Of a DNA stretch of 64,000 nt, positions 25,667 through 34,938 are shown one piece after another. A model generated the notes under the pieces. It saw only the letters and a program-made list of their open reading frames with translations. It was not told the DNA's origin and did no database searches. Each line of letters opens with the position of its first letter. Positions within the stretch are counted from its first letter, which is position 1. A program made the position numbers and the translations under genes. This DNA is from Chloracidobacterium sp. Its GTDB lineage: Bacteria > Acidobacteriota > Blastocatellia > Pyrinomonadales > Pyrinomonadaceae. The stretch is from positions 1,426,001-1,490,000 of the forward strand of contig JADJTD010000001.1 in assembly GCA_016711345.1 (NCBI GenBank). Reading direction: 5' to 3'.

Positions 25667-28060
25667 CTATGCTTTTTGGATAAGTTCCTTCTCTTTCTTT
25701 TTGGTGCCGACCTCGTGGAAGGCGAGTTTGTCGTCTACTGCTGATATCTCGATTGTGCTGGCGTCGTTGATCTGGCCTTGGATTAGGCCTTCTGAGAGTT
25801 CGTCTTCGACGTATTTTTGGAGAGCTCGTTTAAGCGGCCTTGCGCCGTATTTGCGGTCGGAGCAGGTTTTGTCAATAAGCCATTTGCGGGCAGAATCTGT
25901 GAGGACGATCTTTAGCTCACGGTTTTCGACGATCTTGTTCAGCTTGGCGACCTGTAGGTCAATGATGTGCAGAAGGTCGTCTTCTGTAAGTTCGTCAAAG
26001 ATAATAATTTCGTCGAGGCGGTTGATAAATTCCGGAGCAAAGGTCTGCTTGACCTGAGACATAACTTCTTCTTCCACCCGTTCGCGGCCCGTATCGGAGT
26101 TTGACTGAAAACCGAGCGAGGCGCGTTTTTGAATGACGCGCGCACCGAGATTTGAGGTCATTATAAAGATCGCGTGTTTACAATCGACCGTCTGTCCGAG
26201 CGCATCAGTAAGCACACCATCCTCAAAAACTTGCAGCAGAACATTGAAAAGATCAGGGTGTGCCTTTTCAACCTCGTCAAACAAAACGACCGCATATGGC
26301 GAGCGTCGGAGTTTTTCGGTAAGCTGACCTCCTTCTTCGTGGCCGACATATCCGGGAGGCGAGCCGATAAATTTCGAGACCGAGTGTTTCTCCATAAATT
26401 CGCTCATATCAAAGCGAATGAGCGAACGCTCCGAGCCGAATAGATATTCCGCGATAGATCTTGCAACCTCAGTTTTGCCGACGCCAGTCGGCCCGAGAAA
26501 GAGAAATGAACCAACTGGACGGTTTGGATTTTTGAGGCCGGCCCGCGAACGGCGTATCGCTCGAGCAAGTGCTGAGATCGCAGGACGCTGAGAAACGATG
26601 CGCTCATGCAGGGCTAATTCGATCGTCAATAATTTTTCAGCTTCCTGCTGTTTGACTGACGAAACCGGAACGCCGGTCCAGCGTGCGATCACGTCGTCAA
26701 CGTCGTCCTTCGTAACCTCGACCGCAAAAAATGTTTCTTCCAGCGAACGCAGCTCGTAAGAGATCAACTGATCTTCGTTAGCAGCGGCTCGTTTCCAGTT
26801 TTCGACGGTTTCCTTCCACGACGGCTCGCCGCGATTTTCGTGTTGATACCGCAATTTTGCACGGGCACCGGCTTCGTCGAGAACATCAATGGCTTTATCG
26901 GGTAAAAAACGGTCGGCAATGTAACGGTTCGACTGTGTAACGGCTGCCGAAAGAGCTTCTTTGGTATAGCGAAGCTGGTGAAACGCCTCATATCGCTCTA
27001 CAACTCCCCGTATGATCACCAGTGCTTCAGCCTCGGTCGGCGGCTCGATCTTTACGGCCTGAAAACGGCGTTCGAGGGCTCGGTCCTTTTCGATGGTCTT
27101 TCGATATTCACTAGGCGTTGTCGCACCTATACATTGAATATCACCTCGAGAAAGCGCGGGTTTTAAGATATTGGCGGCGTCAAGCGTTCCTTCGGCTGAG
27201 CCTGCCCCGACAAGCGTATGCAGTTCATCGATGAAAACGATATTCTCACTGCTCTCTTTCAACTCGGCCATTATTTTTTTGAGGCGCTCCTCAAACTGGC
27301 CGCGATATTTTGTGCCTGCAACGACTAGCGAAAGATCGAGCGACAATACGCGTTTGTTCTCAAGAAATGTCGGGACGTCCTTGTCAACTATCCGCTGTGC
27401 CAAACCCTCGACGATCGCAGTTTTGCCAACGCCCGATTCACCTATTAGTACAGGATTGTTTTTTGTTCGACGGCACAAGATCTCGATGATGCGTACCATC
27501 TCATCCGCACGTCCGACAAGCGGATCGAGGCGGCCTTCGGCTGCATCAACAGTAAGATCGCGAGTGAATTCCTGTAAACCCGGAGTTTTTGAATTTTCCT
27601 TGGTTGCCGCAAGCACGCCGGGTATGCAGCTCTGTCGCGACATCTCGTCGCGAATATCATTCTGACGAAGGCCGTAACCAAAAAGTATCTCAGCCGCAAT
27701 GCTCTTCTCCTCACGGATAATGCCCAAAAGGAGATGCTCCGGGCCGATGTGACGGTTCTTTAACTGACGGCTTTCGTCGTTTGCATAGAAAAGGATCTGC
27801 TTGGTCGAGTTTGAGAGATGAAGCTCTGATGATTGCGGAATCCTGTCGCGGACAACGATCCTTTCTTCCAGATCGCGTCGGATACTGTCAACTGTAAGCG
27901 GGTGTCTGAACGGAAAAAAGCGAGCCGAGAGCGTCTTGTCCTCACGCATAAGGCCGAGCAAAACATGCTCGGGCGCAATCACCTGGGAACCGTATTGGAG
28001 AGCTTCGTATCGGGCAAAAAAGATAACCCGACGGGACCGCTCCGTGTAGCGTTCAAACAT
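25667..28060 (-). CDS. clpC: ClpC-like AAA+ unfoldase
   Basis: The protein has 797 residues: a double Clp-N domain (about 1-145, MFERYTERSRRVIFFARYEA), D1 ATPase (GESGVGKTAIVEGLAQRI, IVFIDELHTLVGAG), a short middle region of about 55 residues rather than the long ClpB coiled coil, and D2 ATPase (FLGPTGVGKTEVARSIAEYLF, VLFDEVEKAHPDLFN). This is ClpC-type, working with ClpP to unfold substrates. SEFMEKHSVSKFIGSPPGYVGHEEGG is the usual D2 pore and sensor stretch. Transcribed alone. Confidence 0.88.
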   Translation of the reverse strand: MFERYTERSRRVIFFARYEALQYGSQVIAPEHVLLGLMREDKTLSARFFPFRHPLTVDSIRRDLEERIVVRDRIPQSSELHLSNSTKQILFYANDESRQLKNRHIGPEHLLLGIIREEKSIAAEILFGYGLRQNDIRDEMSRQSCIPGVLAATKENSKTPGLQEFTRDLTVDAAEGRLDPLVGRADEMVRIIEILCRRTKNNPVLIGESGVGKTAIVEGLAQRIVDKDVPTFLENKRVLSLDLSLVVAGTKYRGQFEERLKKIMAELKESSENIVFIDELHTLVGAGSAEGTLDAANILKPALSRGDIQCIGATTPSEYRKTIEKDRALERRFQAVKIEPPTEAEALVIIRGVVERYEAFHQLRYTKEALSAAVTQSNRYIADRFLPDKAIDVLDEAGARAKLRYQHENRGEPSWKETVENWKRAAANEDQLISYELRSLEETFFAVEVTKDDVDDVIARWTGVPVSSVKQQEAEKLLTIELALHERIVSQRPAISALARAIRRSRAGLKNPNRPVGSFLFLGPTGVGKTEVARSIAEYLFGSERSLIRFDMSEFMEKHSVSKFIGSPPGYVGHEEGGQLTEKLRRSPYAVVLFDEVEKAHPDLFNVLLQVFEDGVLTDALGQTVDCKHAIFIMTSNLGARVIQKRASLGFQSNSDTGRERVEEEVMSQVKQTFAPEFINRLDEIIIFDELTEDDLLHIIDLQVAKLNKIVENRELKIVLTDSARKWLIDKTCSDRKYGARPLKRALQKYVEDELSEGLIQGQINDASTIEISAVDDKLAFHEVGTKKKEKELIQKA

Positions 28061-28240
28061 AGGATTCTATTCGCAGCACTTTCGTTAACGGACAACATTA
28101 TAACGAAAAGTGAGCGGACAACAAGAACTATTTCAAAGTATCAGATCTTACGAGCTTCGGAAGAATACAGTTGCAAAAGCGAGGGAAATCCACAATAAAT
28201 TCAATTATTTAGCGCAAAAACCCGAAAAAATTTTCACCGG

Positions 28241-28759
28241 CTAATTTGCCATCTTTGAATGGGCATCGATCTTCACGTTTTCGTCCATCGTTAACTCGCG
28301 AACGATGGCTTCGTCTTTATTAGTAATACTGCGGAGGATCTTGCCTGCCGGAGCCAATTCAACTCGAGAAGTAATTACCCGCGCAACTCTGCGCGGAAGG
28401 AATTTTGGAGCAATATTCGCTATCGAATCGGCTAATCCAACAATATCGCCGCCGCCCGACCAATGCTCACGAACAACAGATTCATCACTGCGATTGACCA
28501 GTCGCAAAAGGACCAAAGCAACCACATAAAGATCGTCAACCTGGCCGATAAAGGGAAAAACGTCCGGAATAAAATCGAGCGGTGAAATAACATAGGCGAT
28601 CGCGGCGACAAACAGAGCTTTTTCGGCGGTCGGCACACGCGCATCTTTGAGCAAACGTCCCAAAAGCATCACCATATTCGGCAAAAACATCAAAAAACTG
28701 CGCATGCGGCCTTTTAGCTCATTCTTCTCTTGCCGTTTTAACTTGTTTTGTTTGCTCAT
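28241..28759 (-). CDS. YkvA/DUF1232-family membrane protein
   Basis: The protein has 172 residues. The core (VPTAEKALFVAAIAYVISPLDFIPDVFPFIGQVDD) is the DUF1232 signature, a small membrane-linked domain with the YxxxPxDxxPDxxP motif. The N terminus is strongly basic. The C-terminal 70 residues carry no recognised domain. Function of the family is unknown. The gene is divergent from pta. Confidence 0.8.
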   Translation of the reverse strand: MSKQNKLKRQEKNELKGRMRSFLMFLPNMVMLLGRLLKDARVPTAEKALFVAAIAYVISPLDFIPDVFPFIGQVDDLYVVALVLLRLVNRSDESVVREHWSGGGDIVGLADSIANIAPKFLPRRVARVITSRVELAPAGKILRSITNKDEAIVRELTMDENVKIDAHSKMAN

Positions 28760-28856
28760 GTTTTTATTTCACCTGTTCTTTCAGTCTAAAAACAACCTGT
28801 GGTTTGTGCAAGTTTGGTGTAGATCGGTTGTATGGTAAATTCAATGACAGCTAAAG

Positions 28857-29861
28857 ATGATCCTGCAAAAGATCCGCGAGCGAGCCGCCGCCGATATACA
28901 ACGCATTATTTTGCCCGAGGGCGAAGACGTTCGCACCGTCGTTGCAGCGGCTATTTGCGCTAACGAACACATAGCGAAGATCACGCTTTTGGGCAATGAG
29001 GAAAAGATCAGGTCGCTTGCTTCCGAAGCCGGAGCGAATCTTAACGGCGTCGAGATTCTCGACCATCGAAAGTCGCAAGATTTTGGCAAACTCGCGACGC
29101 TTTATCATCAGATGCGGCACGCTAAAGGTGTCACTCTCGAAGAAGCCGAGCAAACAGTAAAGGATCCTCTGTATTTTGGCAACCTAATGGTCCGTGAGGG
29201 GAAGGCTGACGGCTCTGTCGCCGGTGCAACGAATACAACAGCTCACACGGTCGCTGCGGCTCTGCGATGCATCGGCGTGCGGCAAGGTATGAAAACCGTT
29301 TCGAGTTTTTTCCTGATGGTCGTGCCAGATAAGAGTTTTGGCGAAAAAGGAGCAATGATCTACGCCGATTGCGGAGTCGTGATCGACCCGGATGTCGGTG
29401 AACTTGCCGAGATCGCTATTGCGTCAGCCGATTCGTGCCGCGCTCTTTTGCAGGCAGAGCCGCGTGTTGCGATGCTCTCGTTCTCAACAAAAGGCAGCGC
29501 AAAACACAAGCTAATTGAAAAAGTTGTCGAAGCAACAAAGACCGTCCGTGCCCGTATGCCCGAACTCGCCATCGATGGCGAACTCCAGGCAGACGCTGCT
29601 CTCGTACAATCTGTCGGTGATTCAAAAGCTCCCGGCTCTCAGGTAGCAGGCCGAGCAAACGTCCTGATCTTCCCAGATCTCAACGCCGGCAACATCGCCT
29701 ACAAACTAACCGAACGCTTGACCGGCGGCACCGCCATCGGCCCCATCCTCCAAGGCCTAGACCGCCCCTGCAACGACCTCTCCCGCGGCTGCAAAGCCGA
29801 AGACATCGTCGACGCGGTCGCGATCACTGCAGTACAATCGCAAGCACGAAAGCTAACCTAG
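28857..29861 (+). CDS. pta: Phosphate acetyltransferase
   Basis: The protein has 334 residues, the short single-domain Pta form. Motifs: ILPEGEDVRTVVAA, VREGKADGSVAGATNTTAHT, FADCG-type strand MIYADCGVVIDPD, SFSTKGSAKH, DGELQADAAL and NVLIFPDLNAGNIAYKL near the end, with the CoA/acetyl-phosphate site. It interconverts acetyl-CoA and acetyl phosphate. No acetate kinase gene is next to it. The NRAMP-related gene follows after 21 bp, possibly in one transcript. Confidence 0.92.
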   Translation: MILQKIRERAAADIQRIILPEGEDVRTVVAAAICANEHIAKITLLGNEEKIRSLASEAGANLNGVEILDHRKSQDFGKLATLYHQMRHAKGVTLEEAEQTVKDPLYFGNLMVREGKADGSVAGATNTTAHTVAAALRCIGVRQGMKTVSSFFLMVVPDKSFGEKGAMIYADCGVVIDPDVGELAEIAIASADSCRALLQAEPRVAMLSFSTKGSAKHKLIEKVVEATKTVRARMPELAIDGELQADAALVQSVGDSKAPGSQVAGRANVLIFPDLNAGNIAYKLTERLTGGTAIGPILQGLDRPCNDLSRGCKAEDIVDAVAITAVQSQARKLT

Positions 29862-29882
29862 TGCTCTCATTCCGTTTTTAAA

Positions 29883-31151
29883 ATGGACCGCAAAAATAAT
29901 CCGATCAAACGCTTTCTCGACCGTCTTGGCCCGGGTTTGATCACGGGTGCGTCAGATGATGATCCTTCAGGTATTGGAACATATACGCAAGCCGGAGCCG
30001 CGCTTGGGTATGCGACGCTGTGGACGGCGGTTGTGACGCTTCCGTTGATGATCGTTGTGCAGCACATCTGCGCAAAGATCGGGATGTGCAGCGGCCGCGG
30101 GCTTGCGGGAGTGTTGAAAACGCACTATTCGCGCTGGCTGCTATATCCTGCTGTAGCGGGCCTTGTTATTGCTAACACAATTAATGCAGGCGCGGACATC
30201 GCAGCGATCTCAGCGGCAATCAATATGTTCATCCCCATACCGATCTCGGTGATGGTATTACCGATAGCCTTGGCGATCGTAGTCTTACAGATCTGGGGAT
30301 CCTATAGTTTGATACTCAAGATATTCAAATGGCTGTCGCTGTCGCTATTTGCATACGTTATTGCAGCGTTTCTTGCAAAGCCTGACTGGTTTGCCGTGGC
30401 GAGAGCGACAGTCATTCCACAGATCTCATTTACCGCAGAATACATCACGACCGTAGTTGCAATACTAGGCACAACCATCTCGCCGTACCTTTTCTTTTGG
30501 GAAGCAGGAGAAGAAGTCGAGGTAGAAAAAAGCGAGGGCCGAACAACATTGCCGGAGCGAGAGGGTGCGACCAACAAAGAGATCAAAAAGGAAAAGATCG
30601 ATACGATAATCGGAATGCTTTTTTGCAACGTAGTTTTTTACTTCGTGATACTTGCGGCCGGAGCGACTCTGCACGCGTCAGGACAAACAAATATCCAGTC
30701 TGCGACCGAGGCAGCAGAGGCTCTAAAACCGCTTGCCGGAAATCTCGCAACCGTTCTTTTTGCTATAGGACTGATCGGTGCAGGACTGCTTGCCATTCCA
30801 GTGCTGACGGGGTCGGCAGCTTATGCGGTAGCAGAAACATTTGACTGGCCTGCCGGGCTCGACGAAAAACCACGCCACGCAAAAAGATTCTATGCGGTCA
30901 TTGCCATATCGACGCTGGTTGGCGTCCTTATCGACTTTGCAGGTATTAACCCGATCAGCGCTCTTTTCTGGACAGCAGTAATAAACGGCCTCGTGGCTCC
31001 GCCATTGCTCGTTGTTGTCATGCTCGTCGCCAACAACAAACAAGTAATGGGACCGCGGACGAATGGTACATTCACAAACATCGTCGGCTGGCTTGCCGCC
31101 GCTCTTATGTTTGCGGCGGCTGTCGGCATGTTCCTGACGTGGGGCGGTTAA
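29883..31151 (+). CDS. NRAMP-related divalent metal transporter
   Basis: The protein has 422 residues and about eleven membrane helices. The first helix carries DDDPSGIGTYTQAG where canonical NRAMP has DPGN, and the sixth carries GTTISPYLFFWEAGEEVE where canonical members have MPH. This places it in the NRAMP-related branch rather than the Mn/Fe branch; relatives that lack the metal-binding Met have been linked to Mg2+ or other ions, so the substrate should not be assumed to be manganese. A cytoplasmic loop of about 30 charged residues follows the sixth helix. It sits 21 bp after pta. Confidence 0.82.
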   Translation: MDRKNNPIKRFLDRLGPGLITGASDDDPSGIGTYTQAGAALGYATLWTAVVTLPLMIVVQHICAKIGMCSGRGLAGVLKTHYSRWLLYPAVAGLVIANTINAGADIAAISAAINMFIPIPISVMVLPIALAIVVLQIWGSYSLILKIFKWLSLSLFAYVIAAFLAKPDWFAVARATVIPQISFTAEYITTVVAILGTTISPYLFFWEAGEEVEVEKSEGRTTLPEREGATNKEIKKEKIDTIIGMLFCNVVFYFVILAAGATLHASGQTNIQSATEAAEALKPLAGNLATVLFAIGLIGAGLLAIPVLTGSAAYAVAETFDWPAGLDEKPRHAKRFYAVIAISTLVGVLIDFAGINPISALFWTAVINGLVAPPLLVVVMLVANNKQVMGPRTNGTFTNIVGWLAAALMFAAAVGMFLTWGG

Positions 31152-31299
31152 CTGCGGTTCAATCCCAGGCGAGAAAGCACGGATAAACTTATTGCGAAAT
31201 GGGAAATGCTGTTAGCTCCTGGTCAATAGCATGTTCGGCTTCGGTCACGATTCGCACCATGCCTACTTTGCTGCTGGCACGATCTGTATCGTCGGCGTA

Positions 31300-32229
31300 T
31301 CAGTATAATTCGCTCTCACCCGGCGGCCTTGTTTTCCAGCGTCGATGAATCCAGATCCATTGCTCGGGATAAGCTCTGATAACTCGTTCGGTGGCGGCTA
31401 CGCAAAGAGCTGTTGTTTCTACGATGTCGTGTCTTCGATCACCAGTGTTTACCGGTTCAATGATCTTGTCGTGGACGATAAAGTATTTGCCTTTTTCCTC
31501 GCTCCAGATCGCGAACGCGGGCACGATCACGGCATTTGTTCGCAGGGCGAGCATTGCGATGCCGCTTGCCGTACAAGCCGGAATGCCGAAAAATGGAACG
31601 AAGACTCCCTCTTTCGGATGTGAGTTTACATCCGCCAAAATACCGATCGTGCCGCCGCCGCGCAGGCTGCGTAAGATCACTGCTGCTGAATTCGTCTTGT
31701 CGATCTGCTTGTTCCCAAGCCGTGTTCGGATGGCGAGGATCATTTCCTCAATACGTGGATTGTCCATTCGTCTCGCCAGAAAGCTGAGGGGCTCGAAAAA
31801 TACAGGATACGAGAAGGCCTGTAATTCCCAATTACCTAAATGGCCGCCAAGTATTATGCGGCCACGGCCTTCGGTTTTTGTTTTTTCGTACTGTGCGGCA
31901 AATTCAGGATCGAGATCGTACTCGATCATGTCGGTTATATTTTCAGCAGTCAGTTCGCCAAATTTGCTGACCGTCGCCATCACACGTCCGAGATTTTGAA
32001 AAGCCGCTTTTAGGATCTTTTGTCGTTCGGCCTCGTGCTTTTCAGGAAACGCAAGTTCGAGGTTTCGCAGACCGGTATTTCTTAATTTTCTTAATAAATG
32101 AAATGTGAGCCGCCCGGCCGATATACCAACCCGATTCGCAGCGTCGTTTGGCAAAATGCGCAGAAATCCGAGCACGCTGCGAGCAACAGCGTATTCTACC
32201 CATATTTGCATTGAACTCTTCTTTGCCAT
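31300..32229 (-). CDS. LpxL/HtrB-type lysophospholipid acyltransferase
   Basis: From the ATG at 32229 the protein has 309 residues; an ATG six codons later (32211) has the better ribosome site (AAGAAGAG), and a TTG at 32319 is unlikely. GGHLGNWELQAF holds the H-X4-E catalytic motif of lipid A late acyltransferases, and LSFLARRMDNPRIEEMI and GTIGILADVNS fit. It adds acyl chains to lipid A precursors at the inner membrane. It is not linked to lpxA here, and diverges from the desaturase gene. Confidence 0.85.
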   Translation of the reverse strand: MAKKSSMQIWVEYAVARSVLGFLRILPNDAANRVGISAGRLTFHLLRKLRNTGLRNLELAFPEKHEAERQKILKAAFQNLGRVMATVSKFGELTAENITDMIEYDLDPEFAAQYEKTKTEGRGRIILGGHLGNWELQAFSYPVFFEPLSFLARRMDNPRIEEMILAIRTRLGNKQIDKTNSAAVILRSLRGGGTIGILADVNSHPKEGVFVPFFGIPACTASGIAMLALRTNAVIVPAFAIWSEEKGKYFIVHDKIIEPVNTGDRRHDIVETTALCVAATERVIRAYPEQWIWIHRRWKTRPPGESELY

Positions 32230-32389
32230 GCGGTGACCAACTGTTACTTTAGGGGCAAAACCGGCGTAATTCAATGTTCGTTTAACTCTTACAAAACTCT
32301 TACAATTACTGCCGTTCAAACCTGTTACTGTTAAATGCGGACGATCAAGTGTCCTATCTCATTAAGCCATCACTAAGGTTTAACATAAC

Positions 32390-33262
32390 ATGCAAAATAT
32401 CATCGAATTCTCACCCTCACGAGCAGAGAAACTAAATTGGAACACGATAATTTTCGTATCGGCATTTCATTTAGCGGCTGTTGCAGCGCTGTTCACTTTT
32501 AGCTGGCAAAATTTGCTGGCCGCGTTTTTATGCTGGTGGGTCGCCGCGAGTTGGGGCGTCGGCATCGCTTATCACAGGCTTTTAACGCACCGCGGATTTA
32601 CAACATCGAAATGGATGATGCGTTTTCTCGCAACGTGCGGCACGCTCGGACTGCAGTCCGGCCCAATCACATGGGTTACAACCCATCGTCTGCATCACGC
32701 ATTTACCGATCAGGAGAAAGATCCGCACAGCCCGCGTGAAAAAGGTTTTTGGTGGTCGCATATGGGCTGGATATTTAAGGGTACTGCTCAGAATCAGTCG
32801 GAGGCGACAAGACAGCGATATTCGCCCGACCTGATGAAGGACCCATATCTGCGGTTCTTGGACGAATATTATTACGTCACAACTTTGATACTTGCCGGAG
32901 TTTTATTCGCGATCGGCGGTTGGACCATGGTCCTTTGGGCAATCGTAGCGCGTGTGACGGTTAGCTGGCATTTTACCTGGCTTGTAAATTCAGCAACGCA
33001 TCTGTGGGGCTACAGACGTTTTGAGATCCGTGACGATTCGCGAAACAATGCATTGGTCGCCGCCGTCACATTTGGCGAAGGCTGGCACAATAACCACCAC
33101 GCATTTCCCCGCAGCGCAAAACACGGCCTGAACTGGAAAGAATTCGACATTAACTGGTATCAATTACAGATCATGGAAAAACTTGGCCTGATCAGTAATG
33201 TTTATGCTTACGATCTTGAGACTGAGTCAGAAACTCCCAAAGAACTCAGAATAGCGGCTTAG
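32390..33262 (+). CDS. Membrane fatty acyl-CoA desaturase
   Basis: The protein has 290 residues with four predicted membrane helices and the three histidine boxes of the delta-9 desaturase family: HRLLTH, HRLHHAF and HNNHHAF, which hold the di-iron centre. DQEKDPHSPREKGFWWSHMGW is typical. It introduces a double bond into saturated acyl chains and so tunes membrane fluidity. It ends just before a hairpin repeat and a two-component system. Confidence 0.92.
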   Translation: MQNIIEFSPSRAEKLNWNTIIFVSAFHLAAVAALFTFSWQNLLAAFLCWWVAASWGVGIAYHRLLTHRGFTTSKWMMRFLATCGTLGLQSGPITWVTTHRLHHAFTDQEKDPHSPREKGFWWSHMGWIFKGTAQNQSEATRQRYSPDLMKDPYLRFLDEYYYVTTLILAGVLFAIGGWTMVLWAIVARVTVSWHFTWLVNSATHLWGYRRFEIRDDSRNNALVAAVTFGEGWHNNHHAFPRSAKHGLNWKEFDINWYQLQIMEKLGLISNVYAYDLETESETPKELRIAA

Positions 33263-33278
33263 GTTTTGATGTATAAAG

Positions 33279-33340
33279 GTGAATGGTGAGTGGTGAATGT
33301 CTGATCGACATTTGCCATTCACCATTTTGCATTTACCATT
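33279..33340. repeat. Imperfect palindrome made of short GTGAATG-like units
   Basis: The left arm repeats GGTGAATGGTGAG and the right arm carries CCATTCACCATTTTGC. The sequence folds on itself around TGATC. It fills the gap between the desaturase and the histidine kinase. It resembles in design the elements at 37677, 39108, 53314 and 60204: two arms, each of several 7-8-base units. Confidence 0.6.
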
Positions 33341-33346
33341 GAATCA

Positions 33347-34231
33347 ATGCGTCGGCGTAAAACAGCAGTCTTCTTCCTGATATTTGGCATCAGCCTCTCG
33401 GTGCTGGCGGTCGCTCTCAACGTTGGTTGGATCATATTGAGTGTCCGCGAAGTAGCCTTGCTCGTTTTTGGCGTTGTCTTTTTTATCTTGATAATTACGG
33501 GGCTGATCCTCAACACTATCTTTTTGTTTCGCGAGATCCAACGCAACGAACAGCACGACGCTTTTATGAATGCCGTCACCCACGAACTAAAAACCCCCAT
33601 CGCATCGATCAAGCTGTATCTCGAAACACTAAAGGCGCGCGACCTCGATAAAGACAAACGTAACGAATTCTACGACATCATGCTCTCTGACAACCAGCGA
33701 CTGCTTGACACGGTGGAGCAGGTCTTGCAGGCAAGCCGCACGCGCGAAAAACAGCGGCTGATGAATCTTGTCGAGATCGACCTGAGCGATCTGATAAGCG
33801 ATACCATAAGAACTGTTCGCGAACAGCGGCATCTCGACGAATCGACGATCAGATTTCCCGTTACCTCTGAGAGCATAAAGGTGCTCGGCGATCGCGACGA
33901 ATTGCGGACCGCAATTACTAACCTGCTCGACAACGCGATCAAATATTCCGACGGACAACCAAAGATCTCTGTTAGGTTAAAATCTTCGGGTGCAAAAACT
34001 GCTGAAATTTATATTAAGGATAATGGAATTGGCATCAGTCGCGGTAATCTAAAGCGCGTTTTCAAAAGATTTTACCGCGTCCCGAACGCAGCAGATACTG
34101 CCGCAAAAGGCACCGGCCTCGGACTCGCGATTGTCCGCTCGATAGTCGAAAAACACGGTGGACGCGTAAAAGCCGAGAGCAAAGGTGAGGGAAAAGGGAC
34201 GACATTTTTTATACAATTGCCGCGAGCATGA
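33347..34231 (+). CDS. Sensor histidine kinase
   Basis: The protein has 294 residues. Two membrane helices (about 8-28 and 36-58) are separated by only a few residues, so there is almost no periplasmic sensor. Then come the dimerisation/phosphoacceptor helix with His79 (HELKTPIASIKLYLETL) and the ATPase domain: LLDNAIKYS (N box), DNGIGIS (G1) and GTGLGLAIVRSIVEKHGG (G2). It phosphorylates the response regulator that follows, whose ATG overlaps its stop codon (ATGA). The stimulus probably is membrane-linked or internal. Confidence 0.9.
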   Translation: MRRRKTAVFFLIFGISLSVLAVALNVGWIILSVREVALLVFGVVFFILIITGLILNTIFLFREIQRNEQHDAFMNAVTHELKTPIASIKLYLETLKARDLDKDKRNEFYDIMLSDNQRLLDTVEQVLQASRTREKQRLMNLVEIDLSDLISDTIRTVREQRHLDESTIRFPVTSESIKVLGDRDELRTAITNLLDNAIKYSDGQPKISVRLKSSGAKTAEIYIKDNGIGISRGNLKRVFKRFYRVPNAADTAAKGTGLGLAIVRSIVEKHGGRVKAESKGEGKGTTFFIQLPRA

Positions 34232-34938
34232 AAATTCTAATTGTCGAAGACGAACAGCATCTGGCCGACGGCCTGCGATTTAATCTTGAGGCCGAAGGCT
34301 ACGAAGCCGAGATCGCGGCAGACGGCGATGTCGCACTTACAAGATTGAACGAAGGGGCCTTTGACGCAGTCGTGCTCGACGTGATGCTGCCCAAAGTCAA
34401 TGGATTCGACGTAGCAAAACAGATGCGAGAACGTGAGGACTACACGCCGATCCTGATGCTCACGGCACGCGGCCGTCCGGAAGATGTGCTTTTGGGCTTT
34501 GAAGCGGGGACTGACGATTATCTTGCAAAGCCGTTCGATCTCGAAATTTTTCTTGCTCGGCTCAACGGCCTTTTGCGGCGGCGGCAATGGATCCGTAACG
34601 AATCAAAAACGCCCAATGCACTCGCCGGAGCGGAGATAAATGGCCGCCATATTGACTTTGAAAACCTCGAACTAAGAAATGGCGAAGAGATCGTCCACCT
34701 CACGCTGATGGAAACAAAGTTGCTGCAATACCTCATCGAAAACGAAGGCCGCGCCGTCTCGCGAAAGGCCATTCTCGAAGAAGTCTGGCAACTGCAGGAA
34801 GACACCGACACGCGTGCGATCGATAACTTCATTGTTCGCCTTCGCAAGCATCTCGAAGACGAGCCCAATAATCCAAAGATTCTACAGACCGTTCGCGGCG
34901 TCGGCTATCGGTTTGTAAAAGCGAACGGATCAGCGTAG
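34228..34938 (+). CDS. OmpR-family response regulator
   Basis: The protein has 236 residues. The receiver domain holds acidic residues near the start (VEDEQ), phosphoacceptor Asp51 (VVLDVMLPKVNG), Thr (LTARG) and Lys (DYLAKPF). The C terminus is a winged helix (LLQYLIENEGRAVSRKAILEEVW, then TRAIDNFIVRLRKHLE, RGVGYRFV). It is coupled to the kinase by a 4-base overlap. Its last 34 bases overlap the convergent nuclease-like gene. Confidence 0.93.
   Translation: MKILIVEDEQHLADGLRFNLEAEGYEAEIAADGDVALTRLNEGAFDAVVLDVMLPKVNGFDVAKQMREREDYTPILMLTARGRPEDVLLGFEAGTDDYLAKPFDLEIFLARLNGLLRRRQWIRNESKTPNALAGAEINGRHIDFENLELRNGEEIVHLTLMETKLLQYLIENEGRAVSRKAILEEVWQLQEDTDTRAIDNFIVRLRKHLEDEPNNPKILQTVRGVGYRFVKANGSA

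Noticed and set aside
30497..30844. Overlapping plus-strand frame rich in Arg and Gly within the NRAMP-related gene
   Set aside because: Composition is that of a shifted frame of a membrane protein gene, with no ribosome site or domain.
31391..31999. 202-codon plus-strand frame opposite the LpxL-like gene
   Set aside because: It is antisense to a well-recognised enzyme with its catalytic motif; no signal or domain is present.
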